This document shows positions 34,158-42,961 of a DNA stretch of 64,000 nucleotides, in pieces. The notes under the pieces are model-generated. The model saw only the letters and a program-made list of their open reading frames with translations. It was not told the origin of the DNA and searched no databases. The stretch is from Cupriavidus basilensis (GTDB lineage: Bacteria > Pseudomonadota > Gammaproteobacteria > Burkholderiales > Burkholderiaceae). The translations under genes were made by a program, and so were the position numbers. Numbering within the stretch: position 1 is the first letter of the stretch; each line of letters starts with the position of its first letter. The DNA lies in contig NZ_BBQM01000012.1 of NCBI RefSeq assembly GCF_000876015.1, positions 496,001 through 560,000 of the forward strand. Direction: 5' to 3'.

Positions 34158-35702
34158 ATGGGCCATTCCGGCAAGACGGGCGGCAGCGGCCCCGCCAGCC
34201 ATACCGGCAATGCCGGCGGCGTGGGCGGCGTGGGCGGCATCACCGGCGCCGGCGGCACGCGCGGCAAGGACAGCGCGGTGTCGCCGGTCTCGCGGGCGCT
34301 GCGCCACCTGTTCCTGGCCGGGCGGCAGGCCGCGCGCGTGCCGGGCCTGCCGCCGGGCACGGCGCCGCGCGCGCTGCACGCGGTGGGCGTGGTCGGCGCC
34401 GGCACGATGGGCAGCCGCATTGCCATGAGCCTGGCCGGCGCGGGCCTGCCGGTGACGCTGGTGGCCACCGGCGAGGCCGCGCTGGCGCGCGGGCTGGCCT
34501 CGGTGCGCGCGCAGTATGACGCGGACCTCCGCGCCGGCCGGCTGCGCCCGGCGCAGGTGGCGCGGCGCCTGCGCCTGATCGCCGGCACGCCGGACCACGG
34601 CGCGCTGGCCGGCTGCGGGCTGGTGATCGAGGCGGTGGTGGAGGACATGGCGCTCAAGCAGCAGGTCCATGCCCGGCTGGGCCGCATCTGCCGGCCGGGC
34701 GCCATCCTCGCCACCAATACCTCCACGCTGGACGTGGAAGTGCTGGCCGAGGCCAGCGGGCGGGCCGCGGATTTCGTGGGGCTGCATTTCCGCAACCCGT
34801 CCAACGGCGGGCGGCTGATCGAGGTGGTGCGCGCCGGCGCCACCGCGCCCGACGTGCTGGCCACCGCCATGCAACTGGCGCGGCGGCTGGGCAAGGCGGC
34901 GGTGGTGTCCGGCGTGTGCTTCGGCTTCATCGGCAACCGCATGGCCGAGGCCTACCTGCGCGAGAGCGAGTTCCTGATGATGGAAGGCGTGAGCCCGGCC
35001 CGGCTCGACGCCGTGATGGAAGCCTATGGCATGGCGATGGGGCCGTGCCGGATGCTGGACCTGGCCGGCATCGACGTGGCCGCGCGCATCGTGCTGGAGT
35101 ACGGCAAGGCCGGAGGCCTGCCGCCGGACCCGGCCTACCGCGCGGTGGTGCGCACCTTGTTCATGCTGGGCCGGCTCGGCTGCAAGAGCGGCGCGGGCTT
35201 CTACCGCTATCCCGCCGGCGCGCCGGTGGCGGACCCGGAAGTGGCGCGCCTGTGCGGCGCGCTGGGCCGCGCGCACGGCATGGCGCGGCGCGGCGACATC
35301 GGCGACGAGGAAATCGCCGAGCGGCTGCTCTACCCGCTCATCAACGAGGCAGCCAAGCTGCTGGAGGAGGGCGTGGCCTGCCGGCCCGGCGACATCGACC
35401 TGGTGTGGACGGCGGGCTACGGCTTTCCGGACTACCTGGGCGGGCCGGTGTGGCTGGCCGACAGCATCGGGCTGGCGCGCGTGGTGGCGGGGCTGGAGCG
35501 CTATGCCCGGCAGCGCGGCAATCCCTATGACTACTGGGACGTGTCGCCGCTGCTGGCGGCGCTGGCGCGCGGCGGGCAGCGGCTGTCGGCGTGGTCGCCG
35601 CGGCCCCGTCCGCGCGATATGCCGCATGCGCCAGATACACCCGACCAGCCCGCGCCGTCCGCGATCCATTCGGGACTCGAGCCGCCGCAGAGCGTGCATT
35701 GA
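34158..35702 (+). CDS. 3-hydroxyacyl-CoA dehydrogenase lacking the hydratase domain
   Basis: This 514-residue enzyme oxidises 3-hydroxyacyl-CoA to 3-ketoacyl-CoA with NAD+. The Rossmann domain starts at about residue 76 (VGVVGAGTMGSRIAMSLAGA), the catalytic histidine lies in GLHFRNPSNGGRLIEVV, and two C-terminal 3HCDH domains follow (CFGFIGNRM; DIDLVWTAGYGFPDYLGGP). Residues 1-45 are Gly/Ser-rich low complexity, and residues 46-75 (SRALRHLFLAGRQAARVPGL) resemble the linker that follows the enoyl-CoA hydratase domain in FadB. It thus looks like a FadB-type protein with its hydratase half replaced by a Gly-rich tail. It is 33 bases after the ligase gene. Confidence 0.88.
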   Translation: MGHSGKTGGSGPASHTGNAGGVGGVGGITGAGGTRGKDSAVSPVSRALRHLFLAGRQAARVPGLPPGTAPRALHAVGVVGAGTMGSRIAMSLAGAGLPVTLVATGEAALARGLASVRAQYDADLRAGRLRPAQVARRLRLIAGTPDHGALAGCGLVIEAVVEDMALKQQVHARLGRICRPGAILATNTSTLDVEVLAEASGRAADFVGLHFRNPSNGGRLIEVVRAGATAPDVLATAMQLARRLGKAAVVSGVCFGFIGNRMAEAYLRESEFLMMEGVSPARLDAVMEAYGMAMGPCRMLDLAGIDVAARIVLEYGKAGGLPPDPAYRAVVRTLFMLGRLGCKSGAGFYRYPAGAPVADPEVARLCGALGRAHGMARRGDIGDEEIAERLLYPLINEAAKLLEEGVACRPGDIDLVWTAGYGFPDYLGGPVWLADSIGLARVVAGLERYARQRGNPYDYWDVSPLLAALARGGQRLSAWSPRPRPRDMPHAPDTPDQPAPSAIHSGLEPPQSVH

Positions 35703-35757
35703 AGCAGCACGGCCAACAACGACGAACGACGACGAACAACGATACAAGGAGACAACC

Positions 35758-36927
35758 ATGATCCGGAAAACCATCCTCGCCGCCGTGGCGCTGGCGCTCG
35801 GCGCCGGCGCGCACGCCGACACGCGCGGCGTCACCGACAAGGAAATCGTGCTCGGCCTGATCACCGACATGTCGGGGCCGATCGTCAACTACGGCAAGGA
35901 GTCGCGCAACGGCATGACGCTGGCCGTGGAGGAAATCAACGCGCGCGGCGGCGTGCAGGGCCGCAAGATCCGCGTGGTGGTGGAAGACAACGGCTACGAG
36001 CCCAGGCGCGCCGTGCTGGCCGCGCAAAAGCTGGTCACGCAGGACGGCGTGTTCGCCATCGTGGGCCACCTGGGCACCGCGCCCAACATGGCCACGCTGC
36101 CGTTCCTGCTGCAGAGCAAGGTCTTCAATTTCATGCCGCAGAGCGCGGCGCGCGACATGTACGAGCCGGCCAGCCCGTACAAGATCGCGCTGGGGCCGTC
36201 GAACTACCTGATGTCGACGACCATCATGGATTACTTCATGAAGCAGAAGCCCTACCAGCGCGTGGGCGCGCTGTACCAGGACGACGACTACGGGCGCGAA
36301 TCCGTGGAGGGCGTGGTGGCCTACCTCAAGTCCCGCGGCATGACGCTGGTGGAAAAGGTCTCGTACAAGCGCGGGGCTACGGATTTCTCGTCGCAGATGG
36401 CGCGGCTCAAGGCGGCCAACTGCGACCTCGTGTTCAACGCCTCCACCATGCGCGAGTACGTGGCCTCGGCGCAGGAGGCGCGCAAGATCGGCTTCGACCC
36501 GGTCTTCGCCGGCACCACGGCCAACTACTCGCGCCAGGTGCCGCAGTTGGGCGGCCAGGCGGCGCAGGGGCTGCACGCGGCGGCCTTCATCATGCTGCCC
36601 TACGCGGATGACGCAAACCCGGCGGTGCGGCAATGGGCGGCGGCGTACAAGAAGCGCTTCAGCGAGGAGCCGGACGTGTACGCGATGTTCAGCTACTACG
36701 CCTACACCACCTTCGCCATCGTCGCCGACAAGGCGGGGCGCAACCTGACGCCGGAGACCTTCAACGCGGCGATGGAAGCCACCAAGCTGCCGCAGGACGC
36801 GCTCGGCAATCCGGGCTTCAACGTCTCGGCCGCCAACCGGCTGAGCAACGACCGCATCCGCATCATGCAGGTGGCCGGTGACAAGTGGATTCCCGCCAGC
36901 GACCTGCTGCCGCCGCCGAAGCTGTAG
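35758..36927 (+). CDS. ABC transporter substrate-binding protein (LivJ-like)
   Basis: This 389-residue periplasmic binding protein has a signal peptide (residues 1-20, cleaved near GAHA-D) and the type I fold of Leu/Ile/Val-binding proteins: EIVLGLITDMSGPIVNYGKE, AVEEINARGGVQGRKIRVV, VGHLGTAPNMATLPFL and VGALYQDDDYGRESV. AAGGAGAC precedes the ATG. It is the last gene of the livHMGF-ligase-dehydrogenase run and supplies the specificity of the importer. The LivJ-type serine/threonine ligand pocket is not conserved clearly enough to name the cargo. Confidence 0.92.
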   Translation: MIRKTILAAVALALGAGAHADTRGVTDKEIVLGLITDMSGPIVNYGKESRNGMTLAVEEINARGGVQGRKIRVVVEDNGYEPRRAVLAAQKLVTQDGVFAIVGHLGTAPNMATLPFLLQSKVFNFMPQSAARDMYEPASPYKIALGPSNYLMSTTIMDYFMKQKPYQRVGALYQDDDYGRESVEGVVAYLKSRGMTLVEKVSYKRGATDFSSQMARLKAANCDLVFNASTMREYVASAQEARKIGFDPVFAGTTANYSRQVPQLGGQAAQGLHAAAFIMLPYADDANPAVRQWAAAYKKRFSEEPDVYAMFSYYAYTTFAIVADKAGRNLTPETFNAAMEATKLPQDALGNPGFNVSAANRLSNDRIRIMQVAGDKWIPASDLLPPPKL

Positions 36928-37034
36928 CCCGGGATGCCGGCCTCCGAACGTAAACGACCGCGGGATCGGGAAATTCGGGTTGCGCCAGCGCCGCCAGGGG
37001 CACTACGATGAGGCGGCTGGCACGGCTGCCCGAT

Positions 37035-37077
37035 CGCTATCCGATAGCGGTCAGGTAGCGGTCAGGTAGCCACCTGA
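37035..37077. repeat. Compound dyad and 11-bp tandem repeat before the AraC gene
   Basis: CGCTATC-C-GATAGCG (37035-37049) is a nearly continuous 7-bp inverted repeat. It overlaps two perfect 11-bp tandem copies of TAGCGGTCAGG (37045-37055, 37056-37066), which are followed by the inverted repeat TCAGGT-AGCC-ACCTGA (37062-37077). The cluster lies in the 282-base gap between the binding-protein gene and the AraC gene. It could hold operator half-sites or a structured 3' end; there is no T-run. Confidence 0.6.
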
Positions 37078-37209
37078 CGCAAGACGCGGGCGGCCCTGCC
37101 GGCTATGCTGCCCCTGGCGCGCCGCTCCGTGCGGCGCCGCCACCACACACAAGCCGGCCCGGCGACGCACCCACGGGCGCGCGGATGGCGCCGGCAGGAG
37201 ACAAAGGAC

Positions 37210-38055
37210 ATGCAGATGCAGGCAAGCAGCATTGCGTGCCCGCCAGCCACGACCCCGGCGCCCGGTGCCGCGGACGGAGGCGGCCGGGTGATGTGGGTCA
37301 CGCCGGAGCGGCTGTTCTATGCGGGCCTGCTCGGTTCGCCGTCGGTGCGGACGATGGGCGGGCTGCTGATCTACGTGGCGCTGCGCGCGCCGATCCGCAT
37401 CAGCCTGGACGGCGCGCGCTGGGACAGCACCGAGCTTGCGGTGGTGCCGGCCTACATGCCGCATTCGGTGGCCTGCGACGACCGCATGATCTGCGACCTC
37501 GGGCTGGAGGCCGAGAGCATCGACCTGGAGCGGCTGCCTGCCGTGATCCGCGGGCAGGCCGGCCCGGTGGAGGACGCCGCCTTCGCGCGCCACGTGCGCC
37601 AGGCCCATGCCTGGCTGAGCCGGCACGGCAGGGAACTCGACCTGCAGGCCGGCAGCTTCGACCAGATCTTCTTCGGACAGGCGCTGGCGCGGCGCCGGCT
37701 GGACCCGCGCATCGAGGCGGTGGTGGAACGCATCCGCGGCGCGCCGTCGGCCACCGCCACGGCGGAGTCCTGCGCGGCGTCGGCGCATCTGTCGTTCTCG
37801 CGCTTCCTGCACCTGTTCAAGGAGGAGGTCGGCACGCCGTTCCGCAGCTTCCGCACCTGGAAGCGCGCGCGCAGCCTGCTGCATTACGTCACGCAGGATT
37901 CCAACCTGGCGCACGTGGCGCTCGATACCGGCTACCCGGACTCCACGCATTTCAGCCATTCGATCCGGCAGGTCTACGGGCTCAAGCCCAGCGACATCTT
38001 CGCCGGCTCGCGCAAGCTGGCGCTGATCGGCGAGCGGCGGGTCGTGGTCGGTTAG
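37210..38055 (+). CDS. AraC-family transcriptional regulator
   Basis: This 281-residue regulator has a C-terminal double helix-turn-helix (about 180-270: SAHLSFSRFLHLFKEEVGTP and VALDTGYPDSTHFSHSIRQV) and an N-terminal domain with a cupin-like strand pattern. AGGAGACAAAGG lies just before the ATG. It follows the ABC/acyl-CoA operon and precedes a convergent ligase gene; either may be its target. The first 30 residues are Ala/Pro/Gly-rich and the true start could be the internal methionine MWVTPERLFYAG. Confidence 0.88.
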   Translation: MQMQASSIACPPATTPAPGAADGGGRVMWVTPERLFYAGLLGSPSVRTMGGLLIYVALRAPIRISLDGARWDSTELAVVPAYMPHSVACDDRMICDLGLEAESIDLERLPAVIRGQAGPVEDAAFARHVRQAHAWLSRHGRELDLQAGSFDQIFFGQALARRRLDPRIEAVVERIRGAPSATATAESCAASAHLSFSRFLHLFKEEVGTPFRSFRTWKRARSLLHYVTQDSNLAHVALDTGYPDSTHFSHSIRQVYGLKPSDIFAGSRKLALIGERRVVVG

Positions 38056-38097
38056 CCGGCTGGCCAGTGAACGTCAATGAAGGCCAACGAAGGCCAG

Positions 38098-39687
38098 CTA
38101 GCCCGCCGCGCTTTCCTCGCGCAAGGCCGCCTTGTGGATCTTGCCGGCCGGCGTCATCGGCAGCGTGCCGCGCACCACCACCTGGCGCGGCACCTTGTAG
38201 TCGGCCAGGCGGCTCGCGCAATAGGCGCGGATCTCCTGTTCCGTGATCTCGCTGCCCGGCCTGGGCACGATGTAGTAGCGCCCGATCTCGCCCAGCACCG
38301 GGTCCGGCACGCCGATGCCGGCCACCATCATCACCGCGGGATGGTGCGCGATCACGCCTTCGATCTCGGCCGGGTAGACGTTGAAGCCGCCCTGGATGTA
38401 CATGTCCTTCTTGCGGCCCTTGAGCTGGATGTAGCCGCGCGCGTCCACGCAGCCCAGGTCGCCCGAGCGCAGCCAGCCATCAGTGCCGAAGGCGTCGGCA
38501 TTGCCGGCGCCGCCGGCGCCACCGATGTAGCCGCCGCACACGCCGGCGCCGCGAAAGCACAGCTCGCCGATTTCCCCGGGCGCGGCGATCTCGCCGGCCG
38601 GCGTGACCACGCGCACCTCGGCGGTGTCGAAAACGCGGCCGATCGACGCCATCAGGTCTTCGTGCGCGGCGTCCCACGGCGTCATGACGATGGCGCCCGA
38701 GGCTTCGGACAGGCCATACAGGTTCATCACGGCGGCCTGCGGCATGCGCGCCTGGAGCTTCTCGAGCAGGGCGGCGTCCACGGTGGCGCCGCCCACGATC
38801 ACCAGCCGCACCGAGGAAAAGTCCATGCCGGCGGCGTCCGGATGCATCAGCAGCAGCGTGGCCATCGTCGGCACGCCGGAGAAGATGGTCGGCGGGTGCC
38901 GGCGCATCATGGCCAGCACGGTGTCGGCCTTGAACACCGGCACCAGTTCGCAGGTGCCGCCGCCGAGCAGGTAGCTCAGCACGCCGCAGGTGATGCCGCC
39001 CACGTGGTTGAAGGGCAGGGCGATCTGCACGTGGTCGTGCTCGCCGGCGCGCGTGTGGCGCGCCTGCGCCCAGGCCGAGGCCAGCAGGCTGCGGTGCGAC
39101 AGGCCGGCGCCCTTGGGGCGGCCGGTGGTGCCGGAGGTGTAGATCACCATCGCGAGGTCGTCCGGCGCGACGCGCGCCTCGGCCGCCTGCAGCGCGGCGC
39201 GGTCCGGCAGCGTGTCCAGCAGTTGCGCGAAGACGGGCACGCCGGGCAGCGGCTCCGGCATGGCGTCGATGGGAATGACGTGGCGCAGCCCGGGCATGCG
39301 CGGCAGCAGGCGCCCCAGCATGCCGAGGAAGTCGAAGCCTTCGGCCCGCGGCACCGTGAAGACGGCCTTGGCGCCGCTGTCGTTGACCATGTGCTCGATC
39401 TCGTGGTCGCGGTAGCGCACGCTTAGGCCCACCACCGCCACGCCGATGCGGGTGGCGGCGAAGAACAGCTGCAGCCATTCGATCTGGTTCAGGCCGATCA
39501 GCCCGATGCGGTCGCCGTGCCGCAGCCCCAGCCCGAGCAGGCCGCAGGCCAGTTGCGCCGAGGCGGCCTCGACCTCGCCGAAGCTGTGCGCCTGCTCGCC
39601 GCACAGGTAGGCGGTGCGCTTGTCCCAGCGCTCGCTGGCTTGCTGCAGGGCGGCGCCGATGGTGGCGGGCGGCTGGGTCGGGACCAT
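38098..39687 (-). CDS. Class I adenylate-forming acyl-CoA ligase
   Basis: This 529-residue enzyme forms an acyl-CoA from a free acid. It has the P-loop IYTSGTTGRPKGAGLSHRSL, NLYGLSEASGAIVMTP, GWLRSGDLGCVDARGYIQLK, GGFNVYPAEIEGVI and the C-terminal lysine in TPAGKIHKAAL. The ATG at 39687 is chosen because the N-terminal domain starts normally from it (TIGAALQQASERWDKRTAYL); the open upstream frame lacks homology. A Gly/Ala-rich loop GGYIGGAGGAGNADAFG sits before the hinge. It is convergent with the AraC gene and divergent from the HipBA pair. Substrate unknown; short-chain fatty or aryl acids are possible. Confidence 0.9.
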   Translation of the reverse strand: MVPTQPPATIGAALQQASERWDKRTAYLCGEQAHSFGEVEAASAQLACGLLGLGLRHGDRIGLIGLNQIEWLQLFFAATRIGVAVVGLSVRYRDHEIEHMVNDSGAKAVFTVPRAEGFDFLGMLGRLLPRMPGLRHVIPIDAMPEPLPGVPVFAQLLDTLPDRAALQAAEARVAPDDLAMVIYTSGTTGRPKGAGLSHRSLLASAWAQARHTRAGEHDHVQIALPFNHVGGITCGVLSYLLGGGTCELVPVFKADTVLAMMRRHPPTIFSGVPTMATLLLMHPDAAGMDFSSVRLVIVGGATVDAALLEKLQARMPQAAVMNLYGLSEASGAIVMTPWDAAHEDLMASIGRVFDTAEVRVVTPAGEIAAPGEIGELCFRGAGVCGGYIGGAGGAGNADAFGTDGWLRSGDLGCVDARGYIQLKGRKKDMYIQGGFNVYPAEIEGVIAHHPAVMMVAGIGVPDPVLGEIGRYYIVPRPGSEITEQEIRAYCASRLADYKVPRQVVVRGTLPMTPAGKIHKAALREESAAG

Positions 39688-39845
39688 GCGGATTCTCCGT
39701 TGGGGGAAGGGAAATGCGCTTGTGCGGCAGCTTGAGCACAGGAGCGTAGCCAACGCGGCGGCGCAAGGCTTGCGGAAAGTGGCTGGCCGGGCCTCCGGCG
39801 GCGTGCGGGGCTGCGCCGCCATTTACCAATGACATGCGTAAATGA

Positions 39846-39883
39846 CAAATACCCACTTCATTGGTATTTGCAAAATACCCATA
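39846..39883. promoter_or_regulatory. Operator-like dyad upstream of hipB (first pair)
   Basis: CAAATACC (39846-39853) and GGTATTTG (39863-39870) form a perfect 8-bp inverted repeat with a 9-base spacer, and a third half-site CAAAATACCCAT starts at 39871. The geometry recalls the TATCC-N8-GGATA operators of E. coli HipB. The gene start is 54 bases downstream, and the surrounding 100 bases are AT-rich against a GC-rich background, as expected for a promoter. Confidence 0.65.
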
Positions 39884-39923
39884 TTGTTTGTAAAGTGACA
39901 TTGCCCATGTCGTAGGCAAGACC

Positions 39924-40175
39924 ATGAAACAACAGCTTTCCACCGCCACGCAGCTAGGCCAGGTGCTGCTATCCGCACGGCGGGCTGCCGGGCTGTCGCA
40001 GTCCGACCTCGCCGCGCGCCTCGCCGTCAGCCAGAGCCGCATCTCCCACATGGAACTGAACCCCGGCACCATCAGCGCCGGCCAGCTGCTGGCGCTGGTG
40101 AGTGTGCTGGGGCTGGAACTGGTGGTGCAGGACCGCGGCGCGGCCGACGCCGCGGCGCCCGCGGTGGAGTGGTAG
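39924..40175 (+). CDS. hipB: HipB-like antitoxin/XRE repressor
   Basis: This 83-residue protein is a single XRE helix-turn-helix domain: GQVLLSARRAAGLSQSDLAA, then RLAVSQSRISHMELNPGTIS and QLLALVSVLGLELVVQDR. This is the HipB pattern, a DNA-binding antitoxin that represses its own operon and holds the HipA kinase inactive. It is followed two bases later by the hipA gene. An operator-like dyad lies upstream. Confidence 0.88.
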   Translation: MKQQLSTATQLGQVLLSARRAAGLSQSDLAARLAVSQSRISHMELNPGTISAGQLLALVSVLGLELVVQDRGAADAAAPAVEW

Positions 40176-40177
40176 CG

Positions 40178-41515
40178 ATGGGCCGCAGGTCGCACGCGCG
40201 CGCGTTGTCGCTGTGGGCCAACGGCGAGCGCGTGGGGACGTGGCGCATCCCCGCGCGCGGCGAGATGGAGCTGCTGTACGACCCGGCGTGGATGGCCTCG
40301 CCGGCCGGGCGGCCGCTGTCCCTGTCGCTGCCGTTCGGCGTGGACGCCGCGCCGCTGCGGGGCGAGCGGGTGCGCAATTATTTCGACAACCTGCTGCCCG
40401 ACAGCGACACCATCCGCAAGCGGCTGGCCACGCGCTTCCAGACCGCCGGCACGGACGCCTTCGACCTGCTCGAAGCCATCGGCCGCGACTGCGTGGGCGC
40501 CGTGCAGCTGCTGGCGGAGCACGCGCAGCCGGCCGGCCACGACCGCATCGACGGCACGCTGCTGTCGGATGCGGACATCGCCGCCTTGCTGCGGCAGACC
40601 GTCGGCCCGGCCGCGCCCGGCGCGCGCGACGACGACGATTTCCGCATCTCGCTGGCCGGCGCGCAGGAGAAGACCGCGCTGCTGTGGCACGGCGGGCGCT
40701 GGCTGAAGCCGCACGGCGCCACGCCGACCACGCACATCCTCAAGCTGCCGCTCGGGCTGGTCGGCAACAAGCGCGCCGACCTCGGCACCTCGGTCGAGAA
40801 CGAATGGCTGTGCCTGGCCATCCTGGCCGCCTACGGGCTGCCGGCCGCGCGCGGCGAGATCCACGCGTTCGACGGGCAGAAGGTGCTGGCCGTGCAGCGC
40901 TTCGACCGCCAGATGCATTCGTCGGGCAACTGGATCCTGCGGCTGCCGCAGGAGGATTTCTGCCAGGTGCTGGGCGTGCCGCCGCACCTCAAGTACGAGG
41001 CCGACGGCGGCCCCGGCATGCGCGACATCGCGCAGATCCTGCGCCAGTCCGTCGACGCGGACGCCGACCTGGAAACCTTCCTCGCCACGCAGGTCCTGTT
41101 CTGGATGCTGGCGGCGCCCGACGGGCACGCCAAGAACTTCAGCATTCGCCTGCTGCCGGGCGGGCGCTTCCGCATGACGCCGCTGTACGACGTGATGTCG
41201 ATCTGGCCGGTGGTGGGCAACGGCGCCAACCAGTGGTCCTGGCACAAGGCCAAGCTGGCGATGGCGGTGGCCGGCAAGAACCGGCACTACCTGTTCAAGG
41301 ACGTGCAGCGCCGGCATTTCAACGCGATGGCGGCGAAGTGCTTCCACGGGCCGGACGCCGAGGCCATCATCGGCCGGCTGGTCGCGCGGACCCCGGCCGT
41401 GATCGCGCAGGTGAACGCGGCGCTGCCGGCGGGCTTTCCGCAGAAGGTGGCGGACAGCATCCTGGGCGGGCTGGCGGCGTCGGCGCGGCTGCTGGCGGAC
41501 ATGCCGGCGCGGTAG
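40178..41515 (+). CDS. hipA: HipA-like serine/threonine kinase toxin
   Basis: This 445-residue protein has the N-terminal Couple_hipA domain (SLWANGERVGTW..., YFDNLLPDS) and the HipA kinase domain: the flexible P-loop region ISLAGAQEKTALLW, the lysine in THILKLPLGL, the catalytic loop APDGHAKNFS (aspartate near residue 313) and the metal motif PLYDVMS. All catalytic residues are in place, so an active kinase is likely. In E. coli HipA phosphorylates glutamyl-tRNA synthetase and produces persister cells. The ATG at 40178 is used; an upstream GTG at 40169 is possible. Confidence 0.88.
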   Translation: MGRRSHARALSLWANGERVGTWRIPARGEMELLYDPAWMASPAGRPLSLSLPFGVDAAPLRGERVRNYFDNLLPDSDTIRKRLATRFQTAGTDAFDLLEAIGRDCVGAVQLLAEHAQPAGHDRIDGTLLSDADIAALLRQTVGPAAPGARDDDDFRISLAGAQEKTALLWHGGRWLKPHGATPTTHILKLPLGLVGNKRADLGTSVENEWLCLAILAAYGLPAARGEIHAFDGQKVLAVQRFDRQMHSSGNWILRLPQEDFCQVLGVPPHLKYEADGGPGMRDIAQILRQSVDADADLETFLATQVLFWMLAAPDGHAKNFSIRLLPGGRFRMTPLYDVMSIWPVVGNGANQWSWHKAKLAMAVAGKNRHYLFKDVQRRHFNAMAAKCFHGPDAEAIIGRLVARTPAVIAQVNAALPAGFPQKVADSILGGLAASARLLADMPAR

Positions 41516-41615
41516 GGGAGGCGGGCGGCGGCGCCGACCACTTAGCGCAAGACGAACCGCGGCGGCGCGGCCTATGTTCGGGACTCCCAGCCACCCGCCA
41601 CAGACCGGATTGCGC

Positions 41616-42791
41616 ATGCCCCTCCTGACCCTGCCGCCACTGCCGCACTACTTCACCGCCGAGCACGAACAGTTCCGCGGCACGCTGCGCGCGTTCGTCG
41701 CGCGCGAGATCACGCCGTTCGCCGGCGCGTGGGACGAGGCCGGCACCTTCCCGCGCGCGCTCTACCGCCGCGCCGCCGAGATCGGCCTGCTGGGGCTGGG
41801 CTACCCGGAGGCGTTCGGCGGCACGCCGGGCGACCTCTTCTACCACATCGTCCAGGCCGAGGAATTCGCCCGCAGCGGCTCGGGCGGCGTCAACGCCTCG
41901 CTCAACTCGCACACCATCGGCCTGCCGCCCATCGTCGCGGCCGGCAGCCCGGCGCTGCAGCAGCGCGTGCTGCCGCCGGTGATCGCCGGCGAGAAGATCG
42001 CCGCGCTGGCCATCACCGAGCCCGGCGGCGGCTCCGACGTGGCCAGCCTGCGCACCACCGCCGTGCGCGACGGCGACCACTACGTCGTCAACGGCGAGAA
42101 GACCTTCATCACCTCCGGCATGCGCGCCGACTTCATCACCACCGCCGTGCGCACCGACCCCGCCAACAAGGGCGCGGGCGGCATCTCGCTGCTGCTGGTG
42201 GAGGGCAACCCGCCCGGCCTGGCACGCACCGAGCTGCGCAAGATGGGCTGGCTCGCCTCCGATACCGCCCACCTGCGCTTCGACAACTGCCGCATCCCCG
42301 CCGCCAACCTGATCGGCGAGGAAAACCGCGGCTTCCCGCTCATCATGCGCAACTTCAACGCGGAGCGGCTCGGCATGAGCGCCAGCGCCTACGCCTACGG
42401 CGAAGCCTGCCTGCGCGAAGCGCTCGACTGGGCGCGCCAGCGCCACACCTTCGGCCAGCCGCTGGTGGCGCGGCAGGTGATCCGCCACAAGCTGGTGGAC
42501 ATGGCGCTGCGCATCGAGGCCGCGCGCAACCTCGTCTACGACCTGGCCTACCGCGTCCAGCACGAAGCCGGCGATCCCGCGCAACTGGTCGCGCGCACCT
42601 GCATGGCCAAGATCCAGGCCACCAAGGCCATGCAGTTCTGCGCCGACCAGGCCGTGCAGATCCTCGGCGGCATGGGCTTCATGCGCGGCACCCTGAGCGA
42701 GCGCGTCTACCGCGAGGTCAAGGTAATGATGATCGGCGGCGGGTCGGAGGAAATCATGAAGGACCTGGCGGCGCGGCAGCTCGGGTTTTGA
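41616..42791 (+). CDS. Acyl-CoA dehydrogenase
   Basis: This 391-residue FAD enzyme introduces the 2,3-double bond into an acyl-CoA. It has the helical N-domain, the FAD/substrate motif AITEPGGGSDVASLRTTA, the C-terminal domain with CADQAVQILGGMGFMRGTLS, and the glutamate region IGGGSEEIMKDLAARQ. The ATG at 41616 gives the usual N-terminus; there is no obvious ribosome site. It lies between two HipBA pairs and is a plausible partner of the acyl-CoA ligases and the hydroxyacyl-CoA dehydrogenase nearby, although it is not in their operon. Confidence 0.9.
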   Translation: MPLLTLPPLPHYFTAEHEQFRGTLRAFVAREITPFAGAWDEAGTFPRALYRRAAEIGLLGLGYPEAFGGTPGDLFYHIVQAEEFARSGSGGVNASLNSHTIGLPPIVAAGSPALQQRVLPPVIAGEKIAALAITEPGGGSDVASLRTTAVRDGDHYVVNGEKTFITSGMRADFITTAVRTDPANKGAGGISLLLVEGNPPGLARTELRKMGWLASDTAHLRFDNCRIPAANLIGEENRGFPLIMRNFNAERLGMSASAYAYGEACLREALDWARQRHTFGQPLVARQVIRHKLVDMALRIEAARNLVYDLAYRVQHEAGDPAQLVARTCMAKIQATKAMQFCADQAVQILGGMGFMRGTLSERVYREVKVMMIGGGSEEIMKDLAARQLGF

Positions 42792-42870
42792 GGCAGGAGT
42801 TTTGAGGCAGGAACGGCGATAGCGTATTCGTTCGTGACTTTTATGGGGCGAAACAAGGTGGCCGCCCGGT

Positions 42871-42943
42871 AACGTATCCGATTGAAGACGGTATATGCCT
42901 TGCAAGACTGGGAGGCACTATACTGTCTTCGTCCGCATACGTT
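42871..42943. promoter_or_regulatory. 73-bp nested dyad upstream of hipB (second pair)
   Basis: Two inverted repeats share one centre near 42907: AACGTAT (42871-42877) with ATACGTT (42937-42943), and GAAGACGGTATA (42884-42895) with TATACTGTCTTC (42919-42930; 11 of 12 match). The 6-base gaps between outer and inner arms are the same on both sides. The right inner arm contains TATACT, a good -10 element 38 bases before the gene. It is probably a double operator for the HipB-like repressor. Confidence 0.72.
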
Positions 42944-42961
42944 ATTTCCTTCCCGTCACCG

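Noticed and set aside
31350..35888. Very long minus-strand open frame opposite the ABC transporter, ligase and dehydrogenase genes
   Set aside because: It is an antisense shadow of GC-rich genes: its protein is His/Arg/Gln-rich low complexity with no domain, and the plus-strand genes are certain.
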